This document shows positions 34,866-44,430 of a DNA stretch of 64,000 nt, one piece after another. The translations under genes were made by a program, and so were the position numbers. This stretch comes from Isoetes taiwanensis. Its lineage: Eukaryota > Streptophyta > Lycopodiopsida > Isoetales > Isoetaceae. Location: NCBI GenBank assembly GCA_021234155.1, contig JAJEKV010000013.1, forward strand, positions 10,707,240-10,771,239, written 5' to 3'. Below the pieces are notes generated by a model, which saw only the letters and a list, made by a program, of their open reading frames with translations, did not search any database and was not told the DNA's origin. The first letter of the stretch is position 1, and the number at the start of each line of letters is the position of its first letter.

Positions 34866-35067
34866 ACTAAGGTTCCTCATGTCGTCATCCATAGAGTGAG
34901 GAGGCGGTAGCACATCAAGGTGGTCTTGGGGCTACTTGAAGGCGTATTCGAGCTGCTGCACCTCGATGGTAAAGCAAGTGGCCAAGGGTGCACGCAAAAT
35001 TCGCATATTAAGCGGCTGACCCGTCCTGACACTTCTGATAGCCAAATCTCGTCGGACCAAAGGGATT
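34866..35067 (-). pseudogene. C-terminal piece of a minus-strand gene cut by element B
   Basis: From the edge of the LTR at 35068 the minus strand reads a protein-like tail in one frame (IEVQQLEYAF, then LDVLPPPHSMDDDMRNLSS and a stop near 34875). The other flank of element B (60411) carries gene beta copy 2 on the same strand, also cut by the LTR. This piece may therefore be the displaced end of beta. The two flanks lack a matching 5-bp duplication, so this is not proven. Confidence 0.4.
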
Positions 35068-36512
35068 TGTGACGTTCGGTCACGATATCACGGTCTCAAG
35101 GCGTATACCATGCTACGGCAGATCAGCATTACCGTCGGTCGGCGGCGTGTCGCCAACGTCTCAAGCAGGGCCTACAGGGGCAACTTGCAATGGTGCTTGC
35201 CAGCAATCTTGGCGCACCTTTAGACCTTTAACCATTAAAGGTAGACCAAGGGTCATGGAAACCCTAAACCCTGGCGATAGCCTTCATAAGGCGCAAACCC
35301 TAACATTCCCTTTTTAGCCCGGACAGGAGCTCAGATTCGGCGCTGAGAGTCAATTCCAACTCCACGATCTGCCCGTGCGCCCGACTTGTCGGATCATCCT
35401 TCCGCCGCATCGAGCGAGAGCAGGACATGGGCGCCTTTGGATCGAGGGAGTGAACCGAGGATCAGGTATTTGGTGGATTGAATAGCTAAACCTTATTTCA
35501 GCCTTGAGCGGTGGGTTTGCTTTATTAAATCACCCTTAGTAGCCAAAGCAGATCACGAGATTGACTCTAACTAAAGAACCTAACTCTATGTATTAGATTA
35601 GTTCTTGTACTTATGTTCATATGATGGGCGGATGTATTACGTGGACTCATTGTATTGGGAAGGGGGTATAGACTTAAAGCTTAGTAGATGATGCTCTAGC
35701 TAGTCCCTCTTAGTGCATTACTAGAATTAGGCACTTACAAGAGCCCACAGTTGTGGGTGAAGGGGCGGTAGCTAGAATGAGGTTAGGTGTTGACCCTTGG
35801 TAGATCCCTCTCGGTTGTGTAAGGCCTAAAGGGGATCAATTGACTAAGGTCTAATGGCTTGCCAGCGGTGTGGGTAAGGCATGAAACCGACACCGATGGG
35901 GTGGGTGTTCACCTTCGAGTGGATTAAGTCGAATAAGGCGTGGCCCTCTAGTCTGCTGGATTCACATGTAGATCTGGAGGGCAATCCCTACGCCCCCCAT
36001 GGGGATTTGTGGGGAGATGTCTTGAGGAATAGCCCTTGGCTGGCTATGCACCGGTGAGGAGCTACGGTCAGTCCCAACACTTTTCAACCTATACGCAAAG
36101 TGCTTTACGGGGAGGGGCTGGGATGGAGTGGACAACCCTAAGCCATGTTCTTATCCCTTTGTCATGATTAAATGCGCGAACTCACAGGGAGACCCAAGCT
36201 GGTCGGTCCTTCTGCAGATGCGAGCCTTGGGTGGGGCACCTTCCCTTTGTATTGGCGTTGATCTGTCTATCTGGGATGTTGATGTACCACCCTTGAGGTG
36301 GATATGTGGTGTTATATTCTTGGCGTGTATGTTTGCGGCTTCCTTCACTAAGGTAGGCCCAGGAAGGCGGGGTAAAATGACCCTTCACTCTTCCCAGCGT
36401 GGATTCTAGATGGTCACGGTGATATGTGGGAGCCTGTATCGATTGGATGGGCTGGTGCGGGGATGAACTGTTTGTGCTCTGATGCGGGCATGTTATCTCA
36501 GTGGGGACGTCG
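35068..36512 (+). mobile_element. LTR-B, 5' copy
   Basis: It starts TGTGACGTTCGG and ends near GGGGACGTC. The intact end at 60399-60410 reads GGGGACGTCACA. Internal landmarks shared with the 3' copy are AATGGTGC, GACCTTTAACC, AGGTAGACCAAGGGTCATGG, GGATTGAATAGC and the shared LTR core at 36096-36165. It lies immediately before a primer binding site, which identifies it as the 5' LTR. Confidence 0.9.
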
Positions 36513-36514
36513 AA

Positions 36515-36527
36515 TGGTATCGAGCCA
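36515..36527 (+). promoter_or_regulatory. Primer binding site (tRNA-iMet type) of element B
   Basis: It reads TGGTATCGAGCC two bases after the LTR end. Plant LTR elements typically carry TGGTATCAGAGC here, complementary to the 3' end of initiator tRNA-Met. The one missing base falls inside a CAG triplet. Confidence 0.85.
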
Positions 36528-36721
36528 TGTTCTTGGAGACCAAGAGCAAAAGCGACCATGCTCATGGTACTAACTTGATAGGACCCTTAAGCCTCGAAAA
36601 GTGGGAAATTTTTTTCTCATTTTGTAGTTTATGCTAAGCTAATGTGATTAAGTGAATTGGAACTTAATAAGACTAAAAGAATGAGCCAAAAAACAGGGCA
36701 AAAGGTGGTCTCCACATTTCG

Positions 36722-36958
36722 CGCCTGGTCAAGCTTGCACTTTAGTTTTGAAGCGGTTGCTACACAAATGAACATCGAGCCAGAACACACTAAACTTGAT
36801 GAATTTGGGAAAAAGTAATATGATAGGAAGGCTAGTTCCAAGGTAGGAATTAGTTAGAATAGCATGTTTAATTTACTTAAATTACTTAAAAATGTGTAAG
36901 ATCTCACTGACTAGCCTGGTCTAAAAAACTAAACTTTAGTTTTTGAGCGGTAGCTACT
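36722..36958 (+). promoter_or_regulatory. Two palindromic upstream modules of gene delta
   Basis: At 36722-36764 and 36915-36958 the motif CCTGGTC-A-AAACTAAA-(C/G)-TTTAGTTTTTGAGCGGTAGCTAC appears, the first copy degenerate. The centre AACTAAA/TTTAGTT is an inverted repeat. The same module occurs twice before gene gamma (38506 and 38698). Position upstream of TATA boxes suggests a shared cis element. Confidence 0.6.
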
Positions 36959-37062
36959 GTGAAACTAATAAATAAAAAAAGTCTGAAATAAGTGTAAGTT
37001 TAAGTAAATAGGTGCCTTGACATGTTAAATAAAAAAGCAATTTTGACCTAAAATTGCCAAGC

Positions 37063-37070
37063 TATAAATA
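37063..37070 (+). promoter_or_regulatory. TATA box of gene delta
   Basis: TATAAATA in the context GCTATAAATAGAAG, followed by a leader of about 250 bases without ATG noise and then an ATG at 37320. The matching box for gene gamma is at 38933. Confidence 0.65.
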
Positions 37071-37319
37071 GAAGTAGACCCCCTCATTTACCCGTTCCCG
37101 CCAGAAATCTTGCTCCAGCTCCCTAAAGCGATCTTTAGCGCCGATATCCGATTTCGAACCGATCAAACTCGCCGGATAAACAAAGCGGCGAAAGCTCGAT
37201 CGGCGAAACCCCAGCGCCCGTGACACCAATCTCATACGGATGCCGGGAGAAGCTAAATCGCGAGGAGAGACGATTATCTTCCGGCGAGGAGCAGCGGCTC
37301 GAGAAGCTTGATATCTGAG

Positions 37320-38349
37320 ATGCCGCCGAAATCTGACCAACAGAAGAACGGGAGGACCATGGAGGCCACGGGAACAAGGACGGAGATAGTCGAGGAGAAG
37401 GCAGGACAAGGCCTCGGGAAGAACTCGAAACGAATCGAAATCGGATCGAAACGGAAGGGCGGCAAACCGACCAATACGAGAATGGGCAATGGAAGACTCC
37501 TCGGTTATCCGCAAAATAAAAACCTTGGCATTTAAAATAGGCAAAAAAAAAAAAAAAGGAAATGGGTGGGAGCCCAAGGAAGCTCAAGGAGGTCCCAAAG
37601 TAAAGCCCAACCCCAAAGGTCCTCACATTACGGCGGCCACCTGATCAGCCCGACTCGCGCCGAGGATTATGGCCAGACCATAACCCCAACGGGGGAGGCA
37701 AGCTCTTCCAAACCCCGTCATTGGCGGTGGTAGCAGAAGCGATGGCAGAGGAGGAACAGCGGGACAAAGTCACGAGAAGCCCCCTCCTTATCAAAAGTGG
37801 GACAGGAAAAGCACCCAACCCGACTGCGAGAAAGTCCTATGTCCGCGGACCCCCTTAAAGATCCTGGCGAAGATCTTTGGGGAGCCACGAAGGCATACAT
37901 GAAGGAGTGGGAGGCTTACCTAACTCCTACTACGGGAAGAATAGAGTCGAGAACCATCGGTGGACACCCAACAAAACCTTTGAGACCCTAAGGCCACCAC
38001 CACCAAAGCCCAAAGGTCACGAAAAAGCCAGCCAAGAAGCTCACCCGGGGAAGGAGGCCGAGCAAAAAGCACTTCTGGGAGGTCGGCACTTTCGTGCCGA
38101 CCTCCCTAATCCCCGTGCCCCTTTGCGAATCTAGAGAAGTGATCACCGAGGGACTTCAAAGGCCCGACATGAGGGGCCACGGATAAAGAATCTTCTTGCT
38201 GGCATTGCGAGGAGGCGGCGAGGAGCAGAAAATAGTGCAACATTTTGAAGGCTTCGATGGCTTACCTTTGTTCATCATGCGGCGGTTGTGTGACGATATG
38301 AGGCAAGATAATGCAACTTGCTACTGCATCAAAGGGAGGCGACCTTGAA
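37320..38349 (+). pseudogene. Gene delta: hypothetical protein with basic tail and possible histone-like C terminus
   Basis: The first ATG after the TATA-led leader opens MPPKSDQQKNGRTMEAT, a very basic, Lys/Arg/Gly-rich N terminus that stops at about 37535. An A15 tract and frameshifts follow. Further readable parts are MAEEEQRDKV (37742), MKEWEAYLTPTTGRIE (37900) and, after a basic segment (KKPAKKLTRGRRPSKKH), a C-terminal region 38120-38349. That region contains SREVITEGLQRPDMR, LALRGGG and LFIMRRLCDDM in the same order as the alphaN, alpha1 and alpha2 stretches of histone H4. The match is weak. AT-rich 3' sequence follows. It is not part of a normal gypsy gag. No other family is recognised. 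Confidence 0.45.
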
Positions 38350-38932
38350 CATTTTGTAAATAGTCAAAATTTTGTAATATAATCAATTTTGAGTGCTTTA
38401 TGTATGCGAACTTGTTTAATTAGAACAAGTTAGCGAGGTTTTAGTTTTTTGTTTTAGTAAAATAGGACATTTGCGGGCCGAAAATTGTGATGTCTCACAG
38501 TCGGCGCTGGTCAAGAAAACTAAAGTTTAGTTTTTGGGCTTCAAACTATGAACCTCGATCAAACTTGCCCAAAACAGCTCAAATTGACCAAGTAAGGGTC
38601 AATTTCGCCTAATTGATGGTCGTCATCCTTACACCCTTATTTTACCCAAATTGGACATGTTTTGATCAAAATGGGACTGATGATGTCTCTGCGTCGGCGC
38701 TGGTCAAAAAACTAAAGTGTAGCTTTTGAGCAGAAGCTACAGCAGGAGACCTCCTCATTTCTTCACGAGAACTTGTCAAGTGACCTTCAACCTGTTGTGT
38801 TAACATCTTTAGGTAATCGGTCATGTTCAAACCCTTAAAATTAGTCTTCAATTCCCATTCTGATTATATAGACTAGAATTGCCCAACCCTGGGAATTTTC
38901 AAGTCACCCAAAAATTAGGGTTTTCCTCTTTC
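38350..38932. promoter_or_regulatory. delta-gamma intergenic region with two palindromic modules
   Basis: After the delta 3' end come two copies of the module TGTCTCAC/TGTCTCT-GxCGGCGCTGGTCA-AAACTAAAGT-TTTAG-TTTT (38491-38548 and 38684-38740). Between them lies a stretch rich in GGTCAATT-like text. The AT-rich 38780-38930 leads to the gamma TATA box. Confidence 0.55.
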
Positions 38933-38940
38933 TATAAATA
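38933..38940 (+). promoter_or_regulatory. TATA box of gene gamma
   Basis: TATAAATA in the context TTCTATAAATAGGTCCCTCA, about 190 bases downstream of the second palindromic module. The surrounding layout mirrors that of gene delta. Confidence 0.65.
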
Positions 38941-39060
38941 GGTCCCTCATTTCACACACATAGCACCCCTACAAGTTTGCTCCTCCCATAAGCGGGATTT
39001 TCCGGCTCCACGAGGCGCTCTTGCAACGCCGTTTGCTAGTCTTTTCCTCTCGCTAAACTC

Positions 39061-40450
39061 ATGGCAACCCGATTTCGGCGATGGTACCAAGCGCCCGGCT
39101 CATCTTTAAGAGGCTGACATCGATGAGATTTTCGGGTCTTCGGAAGGAAATAGATGTCAAAAGCAACCTTACGCAACCCCGGCATATAAGCGAGTCTGTC
39201 TGAATTTCAAGCTAGGCTAGAGCCATCATTAGTGCGACTTCCACCTTGCGTGGCTACTTTGTTCCTAGGAAATCCCTTCAAGCAGCCTTGAAGCGATGTT
39301 CCAAACATTGCCAAGTATCTCTAAACAAGGCCAGCCTTTGCTTGAGCCAATGGTCTTTTGTTGATCCAATAGGACCAAGTACTTCTCTTTCAATTGCCCT
39401 AGCATTTTTCTTACAAAATTTGAGAACCCCCCATGGGAGAAACCTCCATTCCCCATGGGCGTGGACCCAATAGCTACGGCTGACAGCACAACAACTCCTT
39501 TACATGATGAACAAGAGCAAGAAGGAAAGGGAAGGCAGGTGGAGGAAGAAGATGAGGATACGTCGAGCTCGACCAGTGGCGGAAGACCGGCTAGCGAGAC
39601 AAAGAGTTGCAGGAATTCGAGAAAGAAGCCCGCCAAACTCGAGGATTGCACCACCCCTTGGGCTAGGTATCACAAACCTAGCCCCATCATCCTCGAGGTG
39701 AAGAATATTTGCTCCTAAAGTGACATCCCAAAACCTCCAGGGTGGGGAAATGGAGTATCGGCCGGGCCAATTGCTGCACCAACTCAGGAGACGGAACCCT
39801 GGATGACTTCATCGATCAGAAACCTCAGGTTCCACTCAAATGAGGAAGGCGACCTGCAGGGAGGAGTCCACCTCTAGATATCAAGCCCTAAACAACATGT
39901 GATTATGGGCTTGAGGTGGCTCTAGGCGGAGAAGGAGTTCTACTGCTCCTGTGAGGGCTGAGATGGGGGATCGCCCGCAGCGTCTCGAATATCTTAACGG
40001 CAAGTTCTTCGACATAACGCCTCCCGAGGGAAGCGAAGAAGTCACCTAGGCACCACGACAACAGTCGAGAGGAGAGACCTCTGGGGAGCTCACCGGTGGA
40101 AGTCGATGGCTATCTGCATTGGGCTCTGAAGCTGGCCCAGGCGGGAGGACACAATCGCATGAAACGGGTCGCTAGCGGTGTGCAACCCTGTGATGGATGG
40201 AAGAATAGCCCGGTAATTCATGTAAATTCACCCGGGGAAGGAGTGTCGATGCTAAATTGCACTCTCACTTTGGTGGCATGCTCGGCTGGCTCCCAACACA
40301 CCATGTCATCCCTAGTGGCGGTAGCACTTGATGATACTTTTGACCGACCGCCATATCTTCTGGGGCGGGAGGCTGGCGATCCATGACCCTATACCTCCGT
40401 ACGAGTAGAAGATTTATTGGAGAACTGCGGGGTGGATCTTGGTCCAACAT
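39061..40450 (+). pseudogene. Gene gamma: hypothetical acidic/basic protein (frameshifted)
   Basis: The first ATG (39060, MATRFRRWYQAPG) follows the TATA box by 120 bases. Successive frames give ADIDEIFGSSEGNRCQK, KFENPPWEKPPFPMGVDP, an acidic run (EQEGKGRQVEEEDEDTSSST) next to a basic one (SRKKPAKLED), then WARYHKPSPIILEVKNICS, MGDRPQRLEYLNGKFFDITP and a tail with VRVEDLLENCGVDLGPTSLR. An AT-rich 3' region with AATAAAAC at 40677 follows. There is no known domain. It is placed between the primer site and gag of element B, together with delta, which is not a normal gypsy gene order. Confidence 0.45.
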
Positions 40451-40700
40451 CCTTAAGGAATTTGGGCCATTCGATTGGGAACACCCAAGTGAAAAGTTCT
40501 AGAGGATAACCCCTCTAATGATATCAAAGAATAGTTAGGAATCTTGATCGGAAGCTTCTTTGTATTAACATATTATATAATATGAATATAACTTCTTTTG
40601 CCCTTTAAATGTTTTGTTGATATATTTTTTGTTCCACAACTATACCAACAACACATATAATGCAAAATGTAAAACGAATAAAACATGACCAATTGTGTAT
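40451..40700 (+). other. Gamma 3' untranslated region
   Basis: AT-rich sequence with ATATTATATAATATGAATAT and an AATAAAAC poly(A)-signal-like word (40677). GC-rich retroelement sequence starts at about 40710. Confidence 0.5.
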
Positions 40701-40719
40701 CTGAGGATAGGGTGTGACG

Positions 40720-41990
40720 AGCGGTCGAGCAAAAGCGGGGAAGGCCAGCGAGGAGATGAAGAGACCCACGGCTGGGCAACCCCTTCAAAGGAACCTCTTG
40801 AAGGATGGTGCATGACCCGAGGAAGAAGAATGTCGCTGAATCTTGAGCAGGAGCTGGACGGATAAAGGCCCTACTAGCACTTAGCCAAGCATCATCAGAG
40901 ACGCCCACAAAACACACCAAGTCGAGGAGAAAAAGACAGAGGAGGAGTAAGAAAGGTCTAACCGCGAGAGACCTCCGGAGCCTCGAGCTTCGACCTCGGA
41001 TTACGAGGAGTCGAAGAAAGAAGTAGAAACGGTAGCCGGACCGGTAAGGCAGCGAAGCGAAGGATGCTAAGGCCGGATTACGGAGAAAGGTGGACTGCTC
41101 GCGGGCAATGTGGAAAGCCGGAAACTTCGAAAGTTCTCGAGGCTGAAACGGCGGTCGACTTAGAAGCGAGGGGGCATGGCTCGGCGAGGGAAATGGTGAA
41201 TACGGCGAAATGCCATGGCATGAAGGACAAAGACAAAGAAGCGGTGAAAGCCAGCAGAAGGAGCATACGAATCTGAATTGAAGAGACTATCACCAAAGGC
41301 GCGTTAGCGAGAAGATCGGTCATGCGGATTTAAGAAGTTCTCAAAACCTTCAAGAGCCACTATGTTCCTCGAGAACACAAGTCAAATATGATGCAGCAGT
41401 TCTAAAGTTGCGGCAAGGCTACAAGGCGGTCTTGATTACCAGAAGAGTTTATGTGAGACTAAGGCTGTATGTGCGAAGCTGAAACAGCGGTGGAAGCTAC
41501 ATAGAAGAAGGGCTGAGCGAGGAACTTCGAGGCTTCGTAAGGGCAATAGACCCCAAAGCAGGTGTCTGGAAAGTCGGGTCAGGCAATTAGTTTGCAAGGA
41601 TCGGGGCCACCAGGCGGCGCCTGAAGCAACCTTACTACCCGGGATAGGGAGCAAAAACAGCGGGGTTACAGCCCTGGGCAGCCAGCCCAAGCCGACAAAG
41701 TCCCCATATAGCAACCCGGGGAAACGTGAGGGAAAAGCGGTGTCCTTCAGGACCAAGCGGGAAGGTTCAATTACTCGAAAGCAATGCGGTCCTTCTTTAC
41801 GGCGTGCCCAAGGAGAAAAGCGGGAATGCATAGAGAAGCGGCTCTGCTTTAGATGTTTCCAGCCAGGCCACCCTGAACAACCAAGTGCCCATTTGTTATG
41901 AGTTTCGGTGGCGAGTAAGGCGGATGGGACACTCCGTTCAAACGAGGGCGAAGCTGGAGGGAGCCTGCGATTACATTGCCGGGGTGAGTG
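40720..41990 (+). pseudogene. Element B gag
   Basis: A capsid-type segment at 41330-41460 reads LKTFKSHYVPREHKSNMMQQ and then KLRQGYKAVLDYQKEF, the usual pattern of Ty3 Retrotrans_gag. A zinc knuckle at 41851-41900 reads CFRCFQPGHPEQ with C-x2-C-x4-H visible and the last Cys lost. From 40720 to 41330 the frame is broken and Lys/Glu rich (AREMVNTAKCHGMKDKDKEA). Gag would coat and package element RNA. Confidence 0.75.
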
Positions 41991-42039
41991 CCACATCTTC
42001 GTTTGCTATAGATCTGAAGCAGTGAGAGCCAGTATAAGG

Positions 42040-42320
42040 TAATCTCCACAATGGGGAAGGCAAAGGCCAAGTCTTTCATAGTCTTGATAGACTCGGAAGT
42101 AGCCATAACCCAGCATCCTCGGGGATGGTTGAAATGTTGAAATTGAACCAAACCAAGACCCGTAATCTTGCAAAGCGGGCTTGATAAGACATCTGGTGGA
42201 AAAAGGATCAACCGACATCGACTTGCGAGGATTAATATATCGGATGGGGGCAAGTAATGGGCATTGCAAGTATGACTTGATAAGTGGAATGGAGTACCTT
42301 GGACCGGGGACCATCATTGA
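42040..42320 (+). pseudogene. Element B aspartic protease
   Basis: At about 42065-42110 the text reads KSFIVLIDSE and then a shifted SSHNP-type sequence. The active-site D-S-G is interrupted exactly where one base is missing from a CAG triplet (GACTCGGAAGTAGCC). RHRLARINISDGGK-like text downstream is the flap region in a shifted frame. Confidence 0.65.
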
Positions 42321-42619
42321 TTGTGGAAGCGAAAGGTGACCTTCCCAGCACTTGAAGCAGCAAAGCCATTGAGATCCGCGGGTAAAAAAAGTTACTCCCC
42401 ATCATGCGGTGTATGTGCGTTAGAAAAGCGCTCAAGTCTATAAAGACCGGCGGGGGCCACATCTTCAAACTTCGGCGTTGAGAACCAGAGTCCGGGAGGG
42501 AAGCAAAGAAGACAAAGTGCTTCCGGCAAGTTGCCCAAGCAAATTGCCCCAACGATCCGCGGAGTTCCATGATCTCTTTCCGGATGAGATCGAGAAGCTT
42601 CCCTCCTTCTGGGGGTAGA

Positions 42620-43480
42620 GTGTGAGATAGCACTAGAACCCGGGGACCAAGCCGCCGAGCAGGCCCCATATAGAATGACCACACATGAACTCACGGAGCT
42701 AAGCGATTACAAGAATTGCTTTCGATCTAGGCTTCATAGGGCCTAGCGTCTCACCATTTGGGGCACCCATCCTCTTTGTCAAGAAGAAGGATGGAAGCTT
42801 GAGATGTGCATAATTATTACAGACAATTGAACAAACACACCATCAAGAACAAAAATGCACTCCCGAGATCGGGCGACTTGATAGATCAGCTCAAGGGGCA
42901 AAGGTCTTCTCAAAGATGACCCTAAGGTCGAGTTATCACCAGTCGAGAATAAAGGAAGAGGACATCCTAAAAGCGGCTTTGAGAACGGTATGGGCATTAC
43001 GAGTTCTTTGTAATGCCACTTGACATATCCAGCGAAATACGTTCATGAGACTCATGAGCGATATCTTCGAAGAGAATACACACCTTTGTGATAGTATTCT
43101 TCCGGCGACAATACGGTGTCGCGGCAAATCCATTGAAGAGCATGTACAACCACGTAAGAAAAGGTGTTCGAAGTTAAAGAAGGCATCGGTTTATGCATGA
43201 GGTTGTCGCCAGTGCCACGCCGCCTTAGAGAAAGGTGGAATACCTCGGTCATGTGATTTCAAGCCGAAGGAATCTCGGCAGACCCACCAAAGATTGAAAG
43301 CGTCAATCAATGGCGGCGCAAAGAAGCGTCCATGAGTCCCGAGTTTCCTTGGCCTAGCGGTATTCTGAGAAAGTTCGTGAAGAACTTCGCAAGATAGCAG
43401 CCCCTCTGAGACTTGACAAAGGCGGAGAAAGTGAAAAAATTAGGGCAGACCATTGGCTTAGAAAGCCCGAGGCGGCATTT
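42620..43480 (+). pseudogene. Element B reverse transcriptase
   Basis: The domain is recognisable by [10 protein letters not shown], then YRQLNKHTIKNKNALPR, the DLIDQLKG segment, a KMDLRSSYHQ-type block in a shifted frame, IKEEDILKAALRT and a GHYEF-VMPF block. The catalytic aspartate loop near 43095 is scrambled by indels (VIVFFRRQYG). The thumb continues to about 43460. At least six frame changes are present, so no enzyme can be made from this text as written. Confidence 0.82.
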
Positions 43481-43875
43481 GGTGTTAAAGAGGCTTTAAC
43501 AACAGCCCGATCTTAACCACGGCCCGGACCGGAAAAAGGACAAGTTAGTGGCGACGGATGCAAACAAGATATATACAGTGCTCATCTCATGCAAGAGGAA
43601 GCGGGTAAGGGTAATTGTCACGACTCAAGGAAGATGAATGACGGCCTTGGCGTTACCCGACACATGACCAAGCGCTGCTAGCGGGTTATCCGGGCATTGA
43701 GAATGCGGAGGCATTACCTCTTAGGGAGGAAGTTCAGTGAGGACGATCGCGAGCCTCCCGATGCCGTCGACTCCGCGCCAACCACATCTCAATCGAGAAG
43801 GCGGCCGAAAGGTGGATGGGTTTCACCGAAGAATGCGACTTTGAGATAGTCTACAAGCGGGAAGCTTAATAAGAG
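43185..43875 (+). repeat. First copy of a tandem RT-RNase H duplication
   Basis: Starting GGTTTATGCATGAGGTTG, this roughly 690-bp segment covers the thumb of reverse transcriptase and most of RNase H. It ends CTACAAGCGGGAAGCTTAAT. The second copy follows immediately at 43880. Confidence 0.8.
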
Positions 43876-43879
43876 GCAT

Positions 43880-44430
43880 GGGTTATGCATGAAGTTGGCC
43901 GGGGAAGTGCCACTTACGCCTTGAGAGAAAGGTGGAACTCTCGGTCATGGCCAGTTTTATTGAAGGAATCTCACGGCCAATGAGACCCACACCAAGATTG
44001 AAGGAGAAAGTGAAAAATTGGAAGCGGACCATTGGCTTAAGAAAGCCGGGTAGCATTTGAATTGTTAAAAGGGCTTTAACAGCAGCCCCAGATCTTAACC
44101 ACTGCGGACGGGAAAAGGACAAGTTAGTGGCGGCGGATCACCGAGCAAAGATAGCCCACAGGTGCGGTGCTCATGCAAGAGGTAATAGCGTGCGACTCAA
44201 GGAAGATGAATAGCCAGCTTAGCGTTACGGCCGCTGACCAGAGGCGCTACTTGATTGTCCAGGCGTTGAGAATCTGGAGGCGTACCTCTTAGGGAGGAAG
44301 TTCGGTGGACCGCGATCACGAGCCTCAGGTCGCGATATTCCGCAACCACATCTCAATGCGAGGCGGCCGAAGGTGGATGGGTTTCTCGAGGAGTCTGACT
44401 TTGAGATAGTCCTGGCTTAGGGAAGCTTAA
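43880..44430 (+). repeat. Second copy of the RT-RNase H duplication (internally deleted)
   Basis: It starts GGGTTATGCATGAAGTTGGC and repeats the first copy to GGGAAGCTTAATGTGG, but lacks about 130 bases from the thumb (between CCAAGATTGAA and GGAGAAAGTG). Shared blocks are GAAAGGTGGAA, CATTGGCTTA, AAGGACAAGTTAGTGGC and GAGGAAGTTC. The two copies differ mostly by small indels. Confidence 0.8.

Noticed and set aside
37062-37626. Long minus-strand frames opposite the delta leader
   Set aside because: They overlap a TATA-led plus-strand leader, have no recognisable domain, and look like shadows of GC-rich plus-strand sequence.
41436-42694. Several 100-186 codon minus-strand frames opposite gag and protease of element B
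   Set aside because: The plus strand has gag, zinc knuckle and protease landmarks in the expected order. The minus frames have none.
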